Source of the DNA: Colletotrichum lupini
Lineage: Eukaryota; Ascomycota; Sordariomycetes; Glomerellales; Glomerellaceae
Reading direction: 5' to 3'
DNA length: 64,000 nt
NCBI RefSeq assembly: GCF_023278565.1
Contig: NC_064672.1
Coordinates: 930,001-994,000 of the forward strand
The position numbers and the translations under genes were made by a program. Position 1 is the stretch's first letter; every line of letters starts with the position of its first letter. Shown here in pieces: positions 48,172 to 56,616 of this stretch. The notes under the pieces are model-generated. The model did not search any database and had not been told where the DNA came from. It worked only from the letters and a program-made list of their open reading frames with translations.

Positions 48172-49154
48172 ATAGGCGGGATTGGCATGGGGACATGAGT
48201 GTCAGGTCTAGTAGGGATTCTTAGGATATCTCTAGAATCTGGTTCAAAGTACGAATTTCGAGCTCGACATGGTCGCGAATAGGGCCAATCGTGTTGCTCT
48301 GACTAAGGCTCATTGTGATACTGTGCACTGGCCCCTCTTTGCATGCCAGTCATCCCGATCCACAGATCCCTTCCCAGCCTGGTCAGTCCACCGTATCGGT
48401 ATATTCGCGGCTGAACCGTCTATGTTACGACGAGAATGTCAAACATCGCCATGAGCAACGCTGTCCCTGCCTATCCACTCATGTGGAAGACGGAAATCTG
48501 AGAGGCTACGATAGTATAAAATGGTAGTCGTCAAATAGATGGTGAAGTTTCTTCTTTCAGAAACTATGCGCAAGCACGGCTATACAATCTGAGAAATACC
48601 TAGCTAAGATACCTTGCGTTCACGATTGCACAATTAGGCTTTCCTTCAGCCACGGCAGACATCTTCGCGGCCTCCAAAGGGCGCCACCTGGCTGGCTAAT
48701 TCATCGCCAACACCTCCTACATACCGCCAAGCTAGGCTTTCGGATTCTTCGAAATAGTGAACTCCACCGCGTCTTAGACCTCCTTGTGCTTCCACGATAC
48801 TTACGGACTAGAGGACACGTTGACTTACCGATGTCGTTGTCGATGCACAAAGCACATTTACGATTGCCGCTGTAGCGTCATCCTGAAAGCACTTGAAAAG
48901 GATCTTTCCTCTACGAAAAGGTTTTCACACTGGGCTGTTTCTGTGATATTATGGTGATTATAAGAGTGAATCTTGTCACTTCACCTCGGCAGACAGAAAA
49001 GGTAAATGCATCAATTTATTGCTACAGGATGTTACCCACGACACGTTGTGTCCTTCCTCACCTCATTTGCTTACCCCCGACACGTTGTGTCCTTTCCTCC
49101 TCTCACTTGCTCACCGACCTCTCGCCATGCTACTCATATGCATTGCGGAGAGTC
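48172..49154. other. Convergent 3' region with a short tandem duplication
   Basis: 983 bases between ABD1 and the accessory minus-strand genes. At 49040-49052 and 49079-49091 the inverted-repeat word GACACGTTGTGTC occurs twice with a 39-base period inside imperfectly duplicated pyrimidine-rich sequence. No gene is supported; this is where the housekeeping block gives way to the accessory block. Confidence 0.45.
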
Positions 49155-50126
49155 TTACCCTCGCCGCTTCTTTGGCTGTATCATCGCGCGTGGGCGATGG
49201 CATTCTCTCTCTCGCTGCGGTGGCGGCGAGCGACTGCGGTTGTTGCGGGGCTGCGAGTCTTGGGAATCTCTTTCTCTTTCTCTCATGTTTGATAACAGCT
49301 CTTTCCCTTGGTTGCTTGTCTCTGCTTGGGCTATAGTCTCGCTGCTGCCCCCGCCCCCGTAGGGGGTCTGGTTGTTGCTTCCTTCCGCATGCTCTCCATG
49401 ACTGAACTGGTTGTTACCTCCGCCCTCGAAGGGTGCCTGGTTGCTCTCGGCCTCGTAGGGGTTGTCGACGTCATCAAAGCCGGGCTCGGGAAGGGGCTCG
49501 ACATACTCGCGTCGAATGCGCCATTGTCGTCGTTGTGGCTCGTTGGGGGCCTGGTTGTTCTGAGGAGGGGTCTGGTTGTTACCTCCGCCCTCGTAGGGGG
49601 TCTGGTTGTTGCTTCCTTCCGCATGGTCTCCATGACTGAACTGGTTGTTGCCTTCGCCCTCGTAGAGGGTCTGACTGTTGCCTTGGTAAGGGGCTTGGTT
49701 GTCCTGAACAGGGACTTCGATGATGTTCTCTGCCCCGTATGGATTGTTTGGGCTGAAGTCGGACTCGACATATTGGCTTTTGTCCTTGGGTCTTCTAGGT
49801 GCTCCCGACTGGTTGTTACCTCCGCCCTCGTAGGGGGCCTGGTTGTTGCTGTTTGTCCCGTAGGGGTCGTTTGGGTCGTAGTCAAGCTCGACATAGTCGT
49901 TATTGTACTCGGGACGACTGTCGCGTCGATTGAATAGTCGTGACTCGTTGGTCATGTTGGCACAAAAGCGCTCAATGATCTCGGCACTTTGTCGGTTTTG
50001 CGTAGCAATGGCCAGGCTCATCTCTGTCAGATGGCTGACGTTGGTCGCTTGAGAGTTATGCTGTGGTGGCATTGGCCTCGGCATATGCCTCGGCATTCGC
50101 CAGTTTCCTGGTGGTCTGTCGCCCAT
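49155..50126 (-). CDS. Asn/Gln/Gly-rich repeat protein, unknown function
   Basis: Intronless, 323 residues. Residues 1-60 look folded or helical (QATNVSHLTEMSLAIATQNRQSAEIIERF). The remainder consists of degenerate repeats built on NNQ-(A/T)P-(Y/F)-(E/G)GGGNNQ, with interspersed basic segments (RRQWRIRREYVEPLPEPGFDD) and an Arg/Ser-rich C-terminus (NNRSRSPPPQRERE) ending in PKKRRG, a likely nuclear signal. The repeats are also visible in DNA: about 88 bases at 49352-49439 recur at about 49584-49672. The composition is prion-like, suggesting phase separation or RNA-granule behaviour, but no function can be assigned. It is the last of a run of minus-strand intronless genes. Confidence 0.6.
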   Translation of the reverse strand: MGDRPPGNWRMPRHMPRPMPPQHNSQATNVSHLTEMSLAIATQNRQSAEIIERFCANMTNESRLFNRRDSRPEYNNDYVELDYDPNDPYGTNSNNQAPYEGGGNNQSGAPRRPKDKSQYVESDFSPNNPYGAENIIEVPVQDNQAPYQGNSQTLYEGEGNNQFSHGDHAEGSNNQTPYEGGGNNQTPPQNNQAPNEPQRRQWRIRREYVEPLPEPGFDDVDNPYEAESNQAPFEGGGNNQFSHGEHAEGSNNQTPYGGGGSSETIAQAETSNQGKELLSNMRERERDSQDSQPRNNRSRSPPPQRERECHRPRAMIQPKKRRG

Positions 50127-50352
50127 TTTGTGAATTTTGGGTTTTTGACTGGAGAAATTGAATGGAAAGAATGGCGGGTGAGAAGAAGAGAAAAATCACA
50201 ACAAGATATCTCATCGAGACGACCTGGGAGGCAAGTGCTAAATGTGGGTCCGATGGGAAGACGATGCTTCACCTTTAACTCCAGCTCTTTCCCTACTATT
50301 CATCCTTCTTTACTTTCCAAGGAGTATTCTCTAGTGAATATATATAAAATAT

Positions 50353-50529
50353 TAGTAACAGTAGTGACAGGAGTGACAGTAGTGACAGGAGTGACAGTAG
50401 TAATAGGAGTGACAGTAGTGATAGGAGTAATAGTAGTAATAGGAGTGATAGTAGTAATAGTAGTAATAGTAGTAATAGTAGTAATAGTAATAATAATAGT
50501 AATAGTAGTAATAGTAGTAATAGTGGAGG
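50353..50529. repeat. AGT-type simple repeat with RIP-like gradient
   Basis: A run of 3- and 9-base units. The left end is made of AGTAGTGACAGG-type units; towards the right the same units become AGTAGTAATAG. The changes are TG to TA and CA to TA, exactly what RIP produces on the two strands, and they increase steadily along the array. Confidence 0.75.
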
Positions 50530-50690
50530 TATAGACTAAGAGGATAAAGATATTTTTTTTATTAGCCAGTATTCTATTAACTAAGAGGAAATAAAATATA
50601 GAATTTCCTATTACAGTAGCCCTCTGAGACTGGAGAAGCCGTAACATCGGGGCGCTACTTATATATAAGAGGCTTCTCTTAAGAAAGCGA
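50530..50690 (-). mobile_element. Possible LTR fragment
   Basis: Read on the minus strand from 50646, the sequence begins TGTTACGGCTTCTCC, the TGTTA form usual at the 5' end of fungal LTRs. The plus-strand side shows a TATATATAAG box (50661-50670). No second LTR, primer-binding site or target duplication was found, so this is weak. Confidence 0.2.
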
Positions 50691-51057
50691 GAAGTAGATA
50701 ATAATTGTCCCTCTACGAGACTACTACCTCCCCAGACTCAACAGGCCACTTTGGTCCATGGCTCTGATGATTTATTTACATCTGTCCCTTTCTAGAAGGA
50801 CCCCATCCAGTCCTTCCACTTATACGACTTTGGCTGTCTTCCTTTCCTCATCACAACATCTACACGAAACTTTTGATAGCTAGCAATCTAAAGTAAAGTC
50901 ATTTAATCGTTAACGACCTTATTATTTTTTTTAAATTGCCTAGTAAATATGGACAGAAGACAAATATTCCAAGAAGCGGCCGCGAATTGGAAGACGGTAG
51001 ACGCCAAGACCATGACGCAGCAATACGTCCAACCAGACGAGCAGTCCCAAAGGCTAG

Positions 51058-51426
51058 AGACCCATACGAGAAGTTAGCATCACGTCCATCTCGAGTCGGC
51101 CTACTGTAATTACGTATCTAATAGATATCCCCATCCCCGGCGCGACTGCCGAGAACGAAGCCAATACATATTGCGACGCTCTACGAGGCGCTCCAGTGTT
51201 TGGCCGCCTGAAAACCATTTACAACAGAACTCTTGGAATAAGGATGGCGAAACCTGAACTGCTAGACCTTGGGCTTTTGACGTATGGAAGCACTGCCGCT
51301 AAGGTTGAAATGAGAGTCTTGACAGCTTCAGTCGTCGAGGCACACCTGTCGTTTCACACAGGCTATATGGTGTTCAACTTCTTCCAAAGTAGGCGAAAAC
51401 ATTCCTCAGTCACATCCGGAGCGTAA
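51058..51426 (+). pseudogene. Unassigned coding relic
   Basis: A frame of 122 codons without a convincing start. Its middle reads like real protein (TYCDALRGAPVFGRLKTIYN, MAKPELLDLGLLTYGSTAAK), and a separate short frame with a good ATG (50949, MDRRQIFQEAAANWKT) lies just upstream but in another phase with no clear intron between. It may be a decayed gene or an exon of one I cannot assemble. No family recognised. Confidence 0.25.
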
Positions 51427-51707
51427 CAGCCTAGTTTTTCAATATATCGCGTCATTCATGTGAGTATCGCGATGTATTGTGGTAAGGACACAGTTAGGTG
51501 ACAATCTGAGGGCCTTTGTCTGCACCATTAAACCAACATAGGAGAGATGAGAAGAAACGAACGAGTGAATAGGGATCTTTGACCAAAGAAAGCAGACACC
51601 CTACCATCAAAATGAGCCCCCTTCCCAGGGTCTGCATGCCATGCTGGCATCGTACTGCTAGGGAGTTACTCAACATTGAATTGACGGAAAGCAACACGCC
51701 TTGAGGA

Positions 51708-52505
51708 CTAGAAACAGAACACCGACGCACATATCGTTGTGACAGCCTGTCGTTCACCGGCCCTGCATGTATATCCATAGTCTCCTTCGCTCTCGATAGA
51801 TTCCCTCCGAGCCAGGGGTAATGTAAGCCGTAAATAAAGCGGGCATTGTTCTTGGAGTATCGCCGCCTCCGCGACCCCTGGGAACATGAGCGTCCTTCTC
51901 CGTTGGAGGTTCTCGATGAATGCCGTGACGTGCTGATGTTGTGTGTCGTTGCCAATGAAGCGCGTCTTGGCAGGGGTCCACTGTCCGTTGACAGCCAGGT
52001 CGATCTCTTTCGCGATGCTCGTTTTTACCAACTCCGCTATGGCCCTTGGTGCGCCTCTCTTGTGAATGGTGTAGGCATCGGCATACGTTTGTAATGCCGT
52101 AATCAGTTCGCCAAGTTCCGACCAGTCTAGAAGCTTGCCGTCGCGGCCGTCGACACTGACGGCAATCACGTAGATGCCTGCCTCATTCGAGTCCTCGTCG
52201 TAGTCGTGAGGCCGGTTCGGTCCGAAATCCATTGCCACAGTTCCTTTGAGAATGGACCGCAAGAGATCGCGCGGTATGATGTGCAACACCTCCGTCGTTT
52301 CCCAGTCTCTGGCGTGGTCGAGCCGAAGCTGCGCTATCGTACAGTCAGGTTGCTTGGGCATGCCCGCCGCAATGAGCTCGTTGGCGATATCGGGAAAGCA
52401 CAGTGTCAGCTCGTAGAGCGAATCGCCGCGGTCTAGTACCTCTAACATGTCTACTCTGACACCGTCCATCAGGGTGGTCTTTGAAGAGGGGCTGTAATTC
52501 GCCAT
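51708..52505 (-). CDS. Unknown protein of the accessory cluster, 265 residues
   Basis: Intronless. The ATG at 52505 has a good context (CACAATGG); the frame continues 88 codons upstream, but that part is Pro/His-rich and looks like leader. The protein looks globular, with balanced composition: TTLMDGVRVDMLEVLDRG, LYELTLCFPDIANELI, a segment with several acidic residues (DFGPNRPHDYDEDSNEAGIYVIAVSVDG) and a helical C-terminal half (AIAELVKTSIAKEIDLAVNG). No signal peptide, membrane segment or known motif was seen. It sits 325 bases downstream of the helicase-like gene on the same strand, so the two may be expressed together. Confidence 0.65.
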   Translation of the reverse strand: MANYSPSSKTTLMDGVRVDMLEVLDRGDSLYELTLCFPDIANELIAAGMPKQPDCTIAQLRLDHARDWETTEVLHIIPRDLLRSILKGTVAMDFGPNRPHDYDEDSNEAGIYVIAVSVDGRDGKLLDWSELGELITALQTYADAYTIHKRGAPRAIAELVKTSIAKEIDLAVNGQWTPAKTRFIGNDTQHQHVTAFIENLQRRRTLMFPGVAEAAILQEQCPLYLRLTLPLARRESIESEGDYGYTCRAGERQAVTTICASVFCF

Positions 52506-52830
52506 TGTGCAGAATTGTGATTTGTGGGTGTGGAAGACGTTCAGAAGGAACGTTGACGGTTTATGATGGCGAAAAGCTCTGCCCGGTGTTGGGCAGGTTA
52601 ACATAGGAAGGAAGGAGGTGCGTTTCGGCAAGGGGCCCCCCTTCCCGGGTAGGCAGTCACGCATATCACTTGTTTCTGCAAAAAGAGAAGGAGAAGATGT
52701 GTCCACACACTTGCCGTGATCCTGTATTGCTGCATCTATTGTCTTATTTCCATGGCCACGTTGGGTCATTGTTGGGCCGTTGCCCCGTCTTCGTGTCTAT
52801 CTGTCTACGCCCCTGTCAAACCTCCACCGC
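52506..52830. other. Spacer between the 265- and 701-residue genes
   Basis: 325 bases containing the leader of the downstream gene and the 3' end of the upstream one. Nothing else recognised. Confidence 0.35.
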
Positions 52831-54936
52831 CTAGCCGACAGACAGAGTGTCGATTGTGAGATTCATGTGCTCGAGCCACGGTCTGGTTGTTGGGAGATTG
52901 AAGGCCCTCGGCATGCAGAGACTGGTCTGTCCTTTGGACCTCACGAGGCAATTTCCAATGAGACAAAACAGCCCGCCTTCAGCCTGACGCGTAGCGTCGA
53001 AGAGGAACAATCCTTGAGGCTCCCCTGGGACCAGAGACATGGAGTGGCTCGACCAAGCTAGGCACATGTCTGGATCGTTGTCGAGCTCGCCCGGGTCGTT
53101 GACCAGGTCGTTGACCAGGACCAAGCGGTGTACCCAGGCACAAAAGAACTGCCTGTCGATGAAAAACACGTCACGTGGCCTCAATTCCGCATCTGCAAGT
53201 CCGCTTGATGACCCGAGCCGGGCGTTCACCCCACAGAGCATCTCGTTGCTCCGCAGAGCCACCAGCTGTACTGCGCGCTCAGAGATGCTCATTCTCTTGT
53301 CCCTGGACCTCCAGACAGGTGCTGGCTCCTTCTCCATGGCCGTCTTGACCGCGCGGTACAAGCCGACCGCAGCCCAAAAGGATCCCCGTGAAAAGAGTGT
53401 CTGGAACGTGTGATCCACTTCGTCTCGTAGCCCAGCTATTTCTTCCTCGATGGGCTCGCCGCGTAGCACTTCATCTTTGTGCCTTTCCAAGTCATAAGAA
53501 AACAAAGCATCGCCTTCGTGGAACGCCTGATTCATGGCGGCCATTTCGCACATTACCAATCGCGCGTTGGCGGGCACAAGTCCGGTGATGGAAGACAAGA
53601 AGTGGGCTGCCGAGAGATGCCATCCTGTCAAATGTATCAGACCGACAGTGGCAGTGCTGGCGCCGGCATCTACTCTGTAATTGACGGGACTGTCAACCGT
53701 CTCGTGCAGGTACCCCAACATCTGGAGTCTCTTGATTGCCGGGTTCCAGATTCGGCCATTGGAAGCGAAGGCGCGTTGCGCCCTTTGCAAGGTCATTCCT
53801 TTCGTTGAGAGTGCGACTAAGAGAAAGGAGGCCAGGTGTTCCTCCTCGAATCTGCGGCGTGGCTTCTGGTTCAGGATCGCCCGTGGCGAAAGCAAGGCAT
53901 GGACGGTGACGTTCCTTGCATCGTGTGCAAACGCGCATGCCGCCTGGGCCTTGTGTACGCTGCCCGGTGGTGGTTTCCGGTGCAGAACAGACTGCAGATA
54001 CTGCTCGTCCCAGATGATTGTGTTTTCAGCATCCTGTAAGATGATGTGTCGCATGCCGAGTGATGGCTCAAAGCCCTTGGCCATTCGCTGTCGTGTGACC
54101 CGAATCGAGTCCGGCGACATCATGAAGCCTCGGACGTGGGAATGAATTCTCGCATCAATGGCGCGCTTCATGTCGTTGACGTTTCCTTCGTCGGACCCGA
54201 ACAATACAACTTCGCTCTGGTAGTCCGCTGCGCTACGGAGCTGCAGCATGTGGTCTGCAATCACCTTCGTTGTAATCTGCCTCGTCGACTCGTCCGTCCA
54301 TTCCTCCCCCTCGTACGATTCCCATTTGATTGCTTCCAGGCTGAACTTGCGAGTCGCATACACAAGCTGGAGCGTGGTGATGGCCGAGCCGTTGTATTCG
54401 TTGAATAGTCGCATTGCACGTTTGAGCTCATCGCTGAAAGCTACAGATGCCAGCCACACAATCCGTAACATGCCTTTAGTCGGAAGCACCGATGCCAACC
54501 TCAGCATGGCAACAGTGAACTCCATGCCCCAGTCCTCGTCCAAGTCGAAGATGACAAGCTGACATGCCGCCTCGTCTGGCACGACTTTTCCAACCATTTC
54601 CGTCGGATCCGCCACTATCTCAATCTTTGGATCGTTGTCCGCGTCGTTGCGCTGCCGTGCGTGCCACTGCTGAATTCGGGCCATTTCCAAAACTGTCGAG
54701 GTACTGTAAAGAGCCCGAGTCGTCTTGTTGGCCGATGTTGCCGCAATTCGTCCAAGGTCGTTGACCAGTCTGGTGCTCTTGCCCGATGCGGTGGGCGCTT
54801 CAATGTAGGCAAATGCGACAGACTCGGCCGAGTCGTACCATTGCCGCATCTGCTCGTTCACGTCTTGCCACGAGCGGCAGGTTGCAGGAGGGTTGTGGTG
54901 ATTATACCCCATGTTGTTGTGTTGTTGATTTTGCAT
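52831..54936 (-). CDS. P-loop ATPase resembling a degenerate DExH (superfamily 2) helicase
   Basis: Intronless, 701 residues from the ATG at 54936; 27 further codons upstream begin only at a GTG. Residues 47-55 are a Walker A, APTASGKST, in the DExH style. Residues 131-135 are DLDED in the Walker B/DExH position after a hydrophobic strand (CQLVIF). LRIVWLASVAF near 158-167 is in the place of the SAT motif. A second domain follows, with GFEPSLGMRHIIL where motif V is expected. The arginine-rich motif VI (QRxGRxGR in active helicases) is not recognisable, the best match being KAQAACAFAHD. Beyond it, a winged-helix-like region (TKGMTLQRAQRAFASNGRIWNPAIKRLQMLGYLHE) recalls the DEAH C-terminal region. 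It probably binds nucleotide; unwinding activity is doubtful. RNA-virus and DEAH helicases share this plan. Confidence 0.7.
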   Translation of the reverse strand: MQNQQHNNMGYNHHNPPATCRSWQDVNEQMRQWYDSAESVAFAYIEAPTASGKSTRLVNDLGRIAATSANKTTRALYSTSTVLEMARIQQWHARQRNDADNDPKIEIVADPTEMVGKVVPDEAACQLVIFDLDEDWGMEFTVAMLRLASVLPTKGMLRIVWLASVAFSDELKRAMRLFNEYNGSAITTLQLVYATRKFSLEAIKWESYEGEEWTDESTRQITTKVIADHMLQLRSAADYQSEVVLFGSDEGNVNDMKRAIDARIHSHVRGFMMSPDSIRVTRQRMAKGFEPSLGMRHIILQDAENTIIWDEQYLQSVLHRKPPPGSVHKAQAACAFAHDARNVTVHALLSPRAILNQKPRRRFEEEHLASFLLVALSTKGMTLQRAQRAFASNGRIWNPAIKRLQMLGYLHETVDSPVNYRVDAGASTATVGLIHLTGWHLSAAHFLSSITGLVPANARLVMCEMAAMNQAFHEGDALFSYDLERHKDEVLRGEPIEEEIAGLRDEVDHTFQTLFSRGSFWAAVGLYRAVKTAMEKEPAPVWRSRDKRMSISERAVQLVALRSNEMLCGVNARLGSSSGLADAELRPRDVFFIDRQFFCAWVHRLVLVNDLVNDPGELDNDPDMCLAWSSHSMSLVPGEPQGLFLFDATRQAEGGLFCLIGNCLVRSKGQTSLCMPRAFNLPTTRPWLEHMNLTIDTLSVG

Positions 54937-55089
54937 TGGCAGTTGCAAAAAGGAAGTTGCCGCCGAGTCGACGTAACGGCCAGGCTCCTTGAAATCTGGG
55001 CCAAAAAACCCGCCCACCCTCCCCTCATTTCCTACCTAGGGTTCCTAGGTCTTCGTCGCTCCGTCAAGCCAGCTCACCCCAAGGTGCTA
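54937..55089. other. Short spacer between helicase-like and RGG-tail genes
   Basis: 153 bases separate the stop of the 508-residue gene from the chosen start of the helicase-like gene on the same strand, unusually tight for this window. It contains a short pyrimidine-rich patch and no recognised promoter element. Confidence 0.4.
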
Positions 55090-56616
55090 TCAGTTGTTAT
55101 AGCCGTAGTAACCTTGACCCCCCCGGGGCGGTTGTTGCTGGGGCCACGTTGGGCCACGATGTTGCTGCCGCTGCGGCTGTCCGCGAGGACCACTGTCATA
55201 GTAGTCGTCGGGGTTTCTTCCGTACGCATACGACGGCTCTTGCCGGTGTTGCTGCTGCCACGTAGGGCCAGGGCGTTGCTGCTGCTGTGGGCGTCCACGA
55301 GGGCCATCGTCATAGTCGTCATAGTCGTCGTAGTCATCATAGTGGTCTTCGTACTCTCCTCCGTAATTGTACGATGGCTCTTGCTGTCGTTGCTGCTGGG
55401 GGCCATACGAGCCTGGGTCTCGATTCTGATAAGGAGGCGGAGGCCGCTGCTGCTGTTGTTGTTGCTGCTGCTGAGACCACGTAGGGCCAGGAGGCGCACC
55501 GGGACCGCCCCAGTTCGGGGGACGGCTGGGAGGCGCGTTGGGACCGCCCCGGTTCGGGGGACGGTTGGGGGGGCGCACCGGGACCGCCCCAGTTCGGAGG
55601 ACGGCTGGGAGGCGCGTTGGGACCGCCCCAGTTCGGGGGACGGCTTGCGGTGTTGGCTGCAATCCCGCTCCGAACACTTGTAAAGTGTTTTCCCGCAACA
55701 ACTGCGATCCGGGATCAGGGCTGGACACTTCATTGTCGGCAATGTCTGTGGTCCAATCACTCCTACAATACAGCAGAAAGTAGGTGTGACCTGGCGCGCC
55801 GACTTTCCAGTCAAGTCTGGCGTACTCGTCGGAGACTGGAGGCGGGTACGGCGAGCCGTCGCATCGAAAGACACGGATGCGGTCAGCGTCCTCCTCGTCC
55901 GTGCCGAGTCGGACAGCGACGAACAAGACATATCGCGTGGGGTTCTCGGCCTCTGGACGCTCGTCCCGAATTGTGAGGAATCGTAGTTCCTTGGCATCGT
56001 CGTCGCTCCTGTCGGCGTCGGGGGTGTAGAGGAAGCGTGCGTACATGGAGATCCGCGGCAAGTAGCAGAACGTCTCGGGTCCGTCGTTGACGAGCGTACA
56101 GCTCATCGACTCAATTGTTGCGGCAATGTCCTTTGGTGCCCCTGAAATATCGAGAAGGTCGTTTTCGTACGTGGCGTCTACTCGAACACCTTGTTCAGGG
56201 TGCCAGATCATCTTGTCGAACAAGCCCTGATCATGCCTTGCCCAGAGGGTCGAATTCATGCGCTCCGCCTGCACGAGGTTCCGAAACTTGAGGGATTCGC
56301 ATTGTGGCCCCCATTTCTTAATCATCCGTACAAAGGGGTCGCTCTTGAGGTTTTGCGGCGCATTGCGCCATGTCCGCGTCATGAAGGGGTTGACGTCGTT
56401 GCGCCGTGACGTAGATCGTTGTCCTCTGTCCTCGGCGGGAAGCATGCTGTTGATCATCCGGACCAGGACCACCATGCAGTGGATGCCCGAGAGTTTGTCA
56501 AAGTCGTCTTGTGATGAATCCGTTGCATCCAGAGTGGGCCATGCGTTGATGAGGAAGAGACTCTGCTCTTCTGGGTCTTGAGTTGTCTTGCGAATGTCCG
56601 TTTCAATTAGTTCCAT
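55090..56616 (-). CDS. Unknown protein with Pro repeats and Gln/RGG-rich prion-like tail
   Basis: Intronless, 508 residues. The ATG at 56616 has an ideal context (GCCACCATGG); an in-frame ATG 162 bases upstream starts a basic, leader-like stretch and was not used. Residues 1 to about 290 look globular (LFLINAWPTLDATDSSQDDFDKLSGIHCMVVLVRMIN, DPFVRMIKKWGPQCESLKFRNLVQAERMN, TRYVLFVAVRLGTDEEDADRIRVFRCDG). About 300-355 is a four-unit repeat of 39-40 bases. The tail is poly-Gln, Pro, Tyr and Arg-Gly (DDYDDYDDYDDYDDGPRGRP, GPTWPQQQPPRGGQGYYGYNN). Such tails bind RNA and drive condensation. The repeat is read in two frames along the protein because one unit has an extra base. Confidence 0.65.
   Translation of the reverse strand: MELIETDIRKTTQDPEEQSLFLINAWPTLDATDSSQDDFDKLSGIHCMVVLVRMINSMLPAEDRGQRSTSRRNDVNPFMTRTWRNAPQNLKSDPFVRMIKKWGPQCESLKFRNLVQAERMNSTLWARHDQGLFDKMIWHPEQGVRVDATYENDLLDISGAPKDIAATIESMSCTLVNDGPETFCYLPRISMYARFLYTPDADRSDDDAKELRFLTIRDERPEAENPTRYVLFVAVRLGTDEEDADRIRVFRCDGSPYPPPVSDEYARLDWKVGAPGHTYFLLYCRSDWTTDIADNEVSSPDPGSQLLRENTLQVFGAGLQPTPQAVPRTGAVPTRLPAVLRTGAVPVRPPNRPPNRGGPNAPPSRPPNWGGPGAPPGPTWSQQQQQQQQQRPPPPYQNRDPGSYGPQQQRQQEPSYNYGGEYEDHYDDYDDYDDYDDGPRGRPQQQQRPGPTWQQQHRQEPSYAYGRNPDDYYDSGPRGQPQRQQHRGPTWPQQQPPRGGQGYYGYNN
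55490..55650 (-). repeat. 39-bp tandem repeat, four units, one of 40 bp
   Basis: On the minus strand the unit starts AACTGGGGCGGTCCC and alternates AACGCGCC / GGTGCGCC in the middle. Three units fit 39 bases; the second has a seven-C run (G run at 55567-55573 on the plus strand) where others read CCTCCC, making 40 bases and shifting frame inside the 508-residue gene. Confidence 0.75.

Larger units (their letters stand above)
50127..51707. other. Repeat-containing spacer in the accessory block
   Basis: Holds, from left to right, the 5' flank of the N/Q-rich gene, a RIP-altered simple-repeat array (about 50353-50529), an AT-rich stretch with a possible LTR fragment (about 50530-50690), a pyrimidine-rich segment, a coding relic (51058-51426) and the 3' flank of the 265-residue gene. 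Confidence 0.5.

Noticed and set aside
49989..50534. A 181-codon plus-strand frame ending in Val/Ile repeats
   Set aside because: It is translation of the simple-repeat array joined to antisense of the N/Q-rich gene leader.
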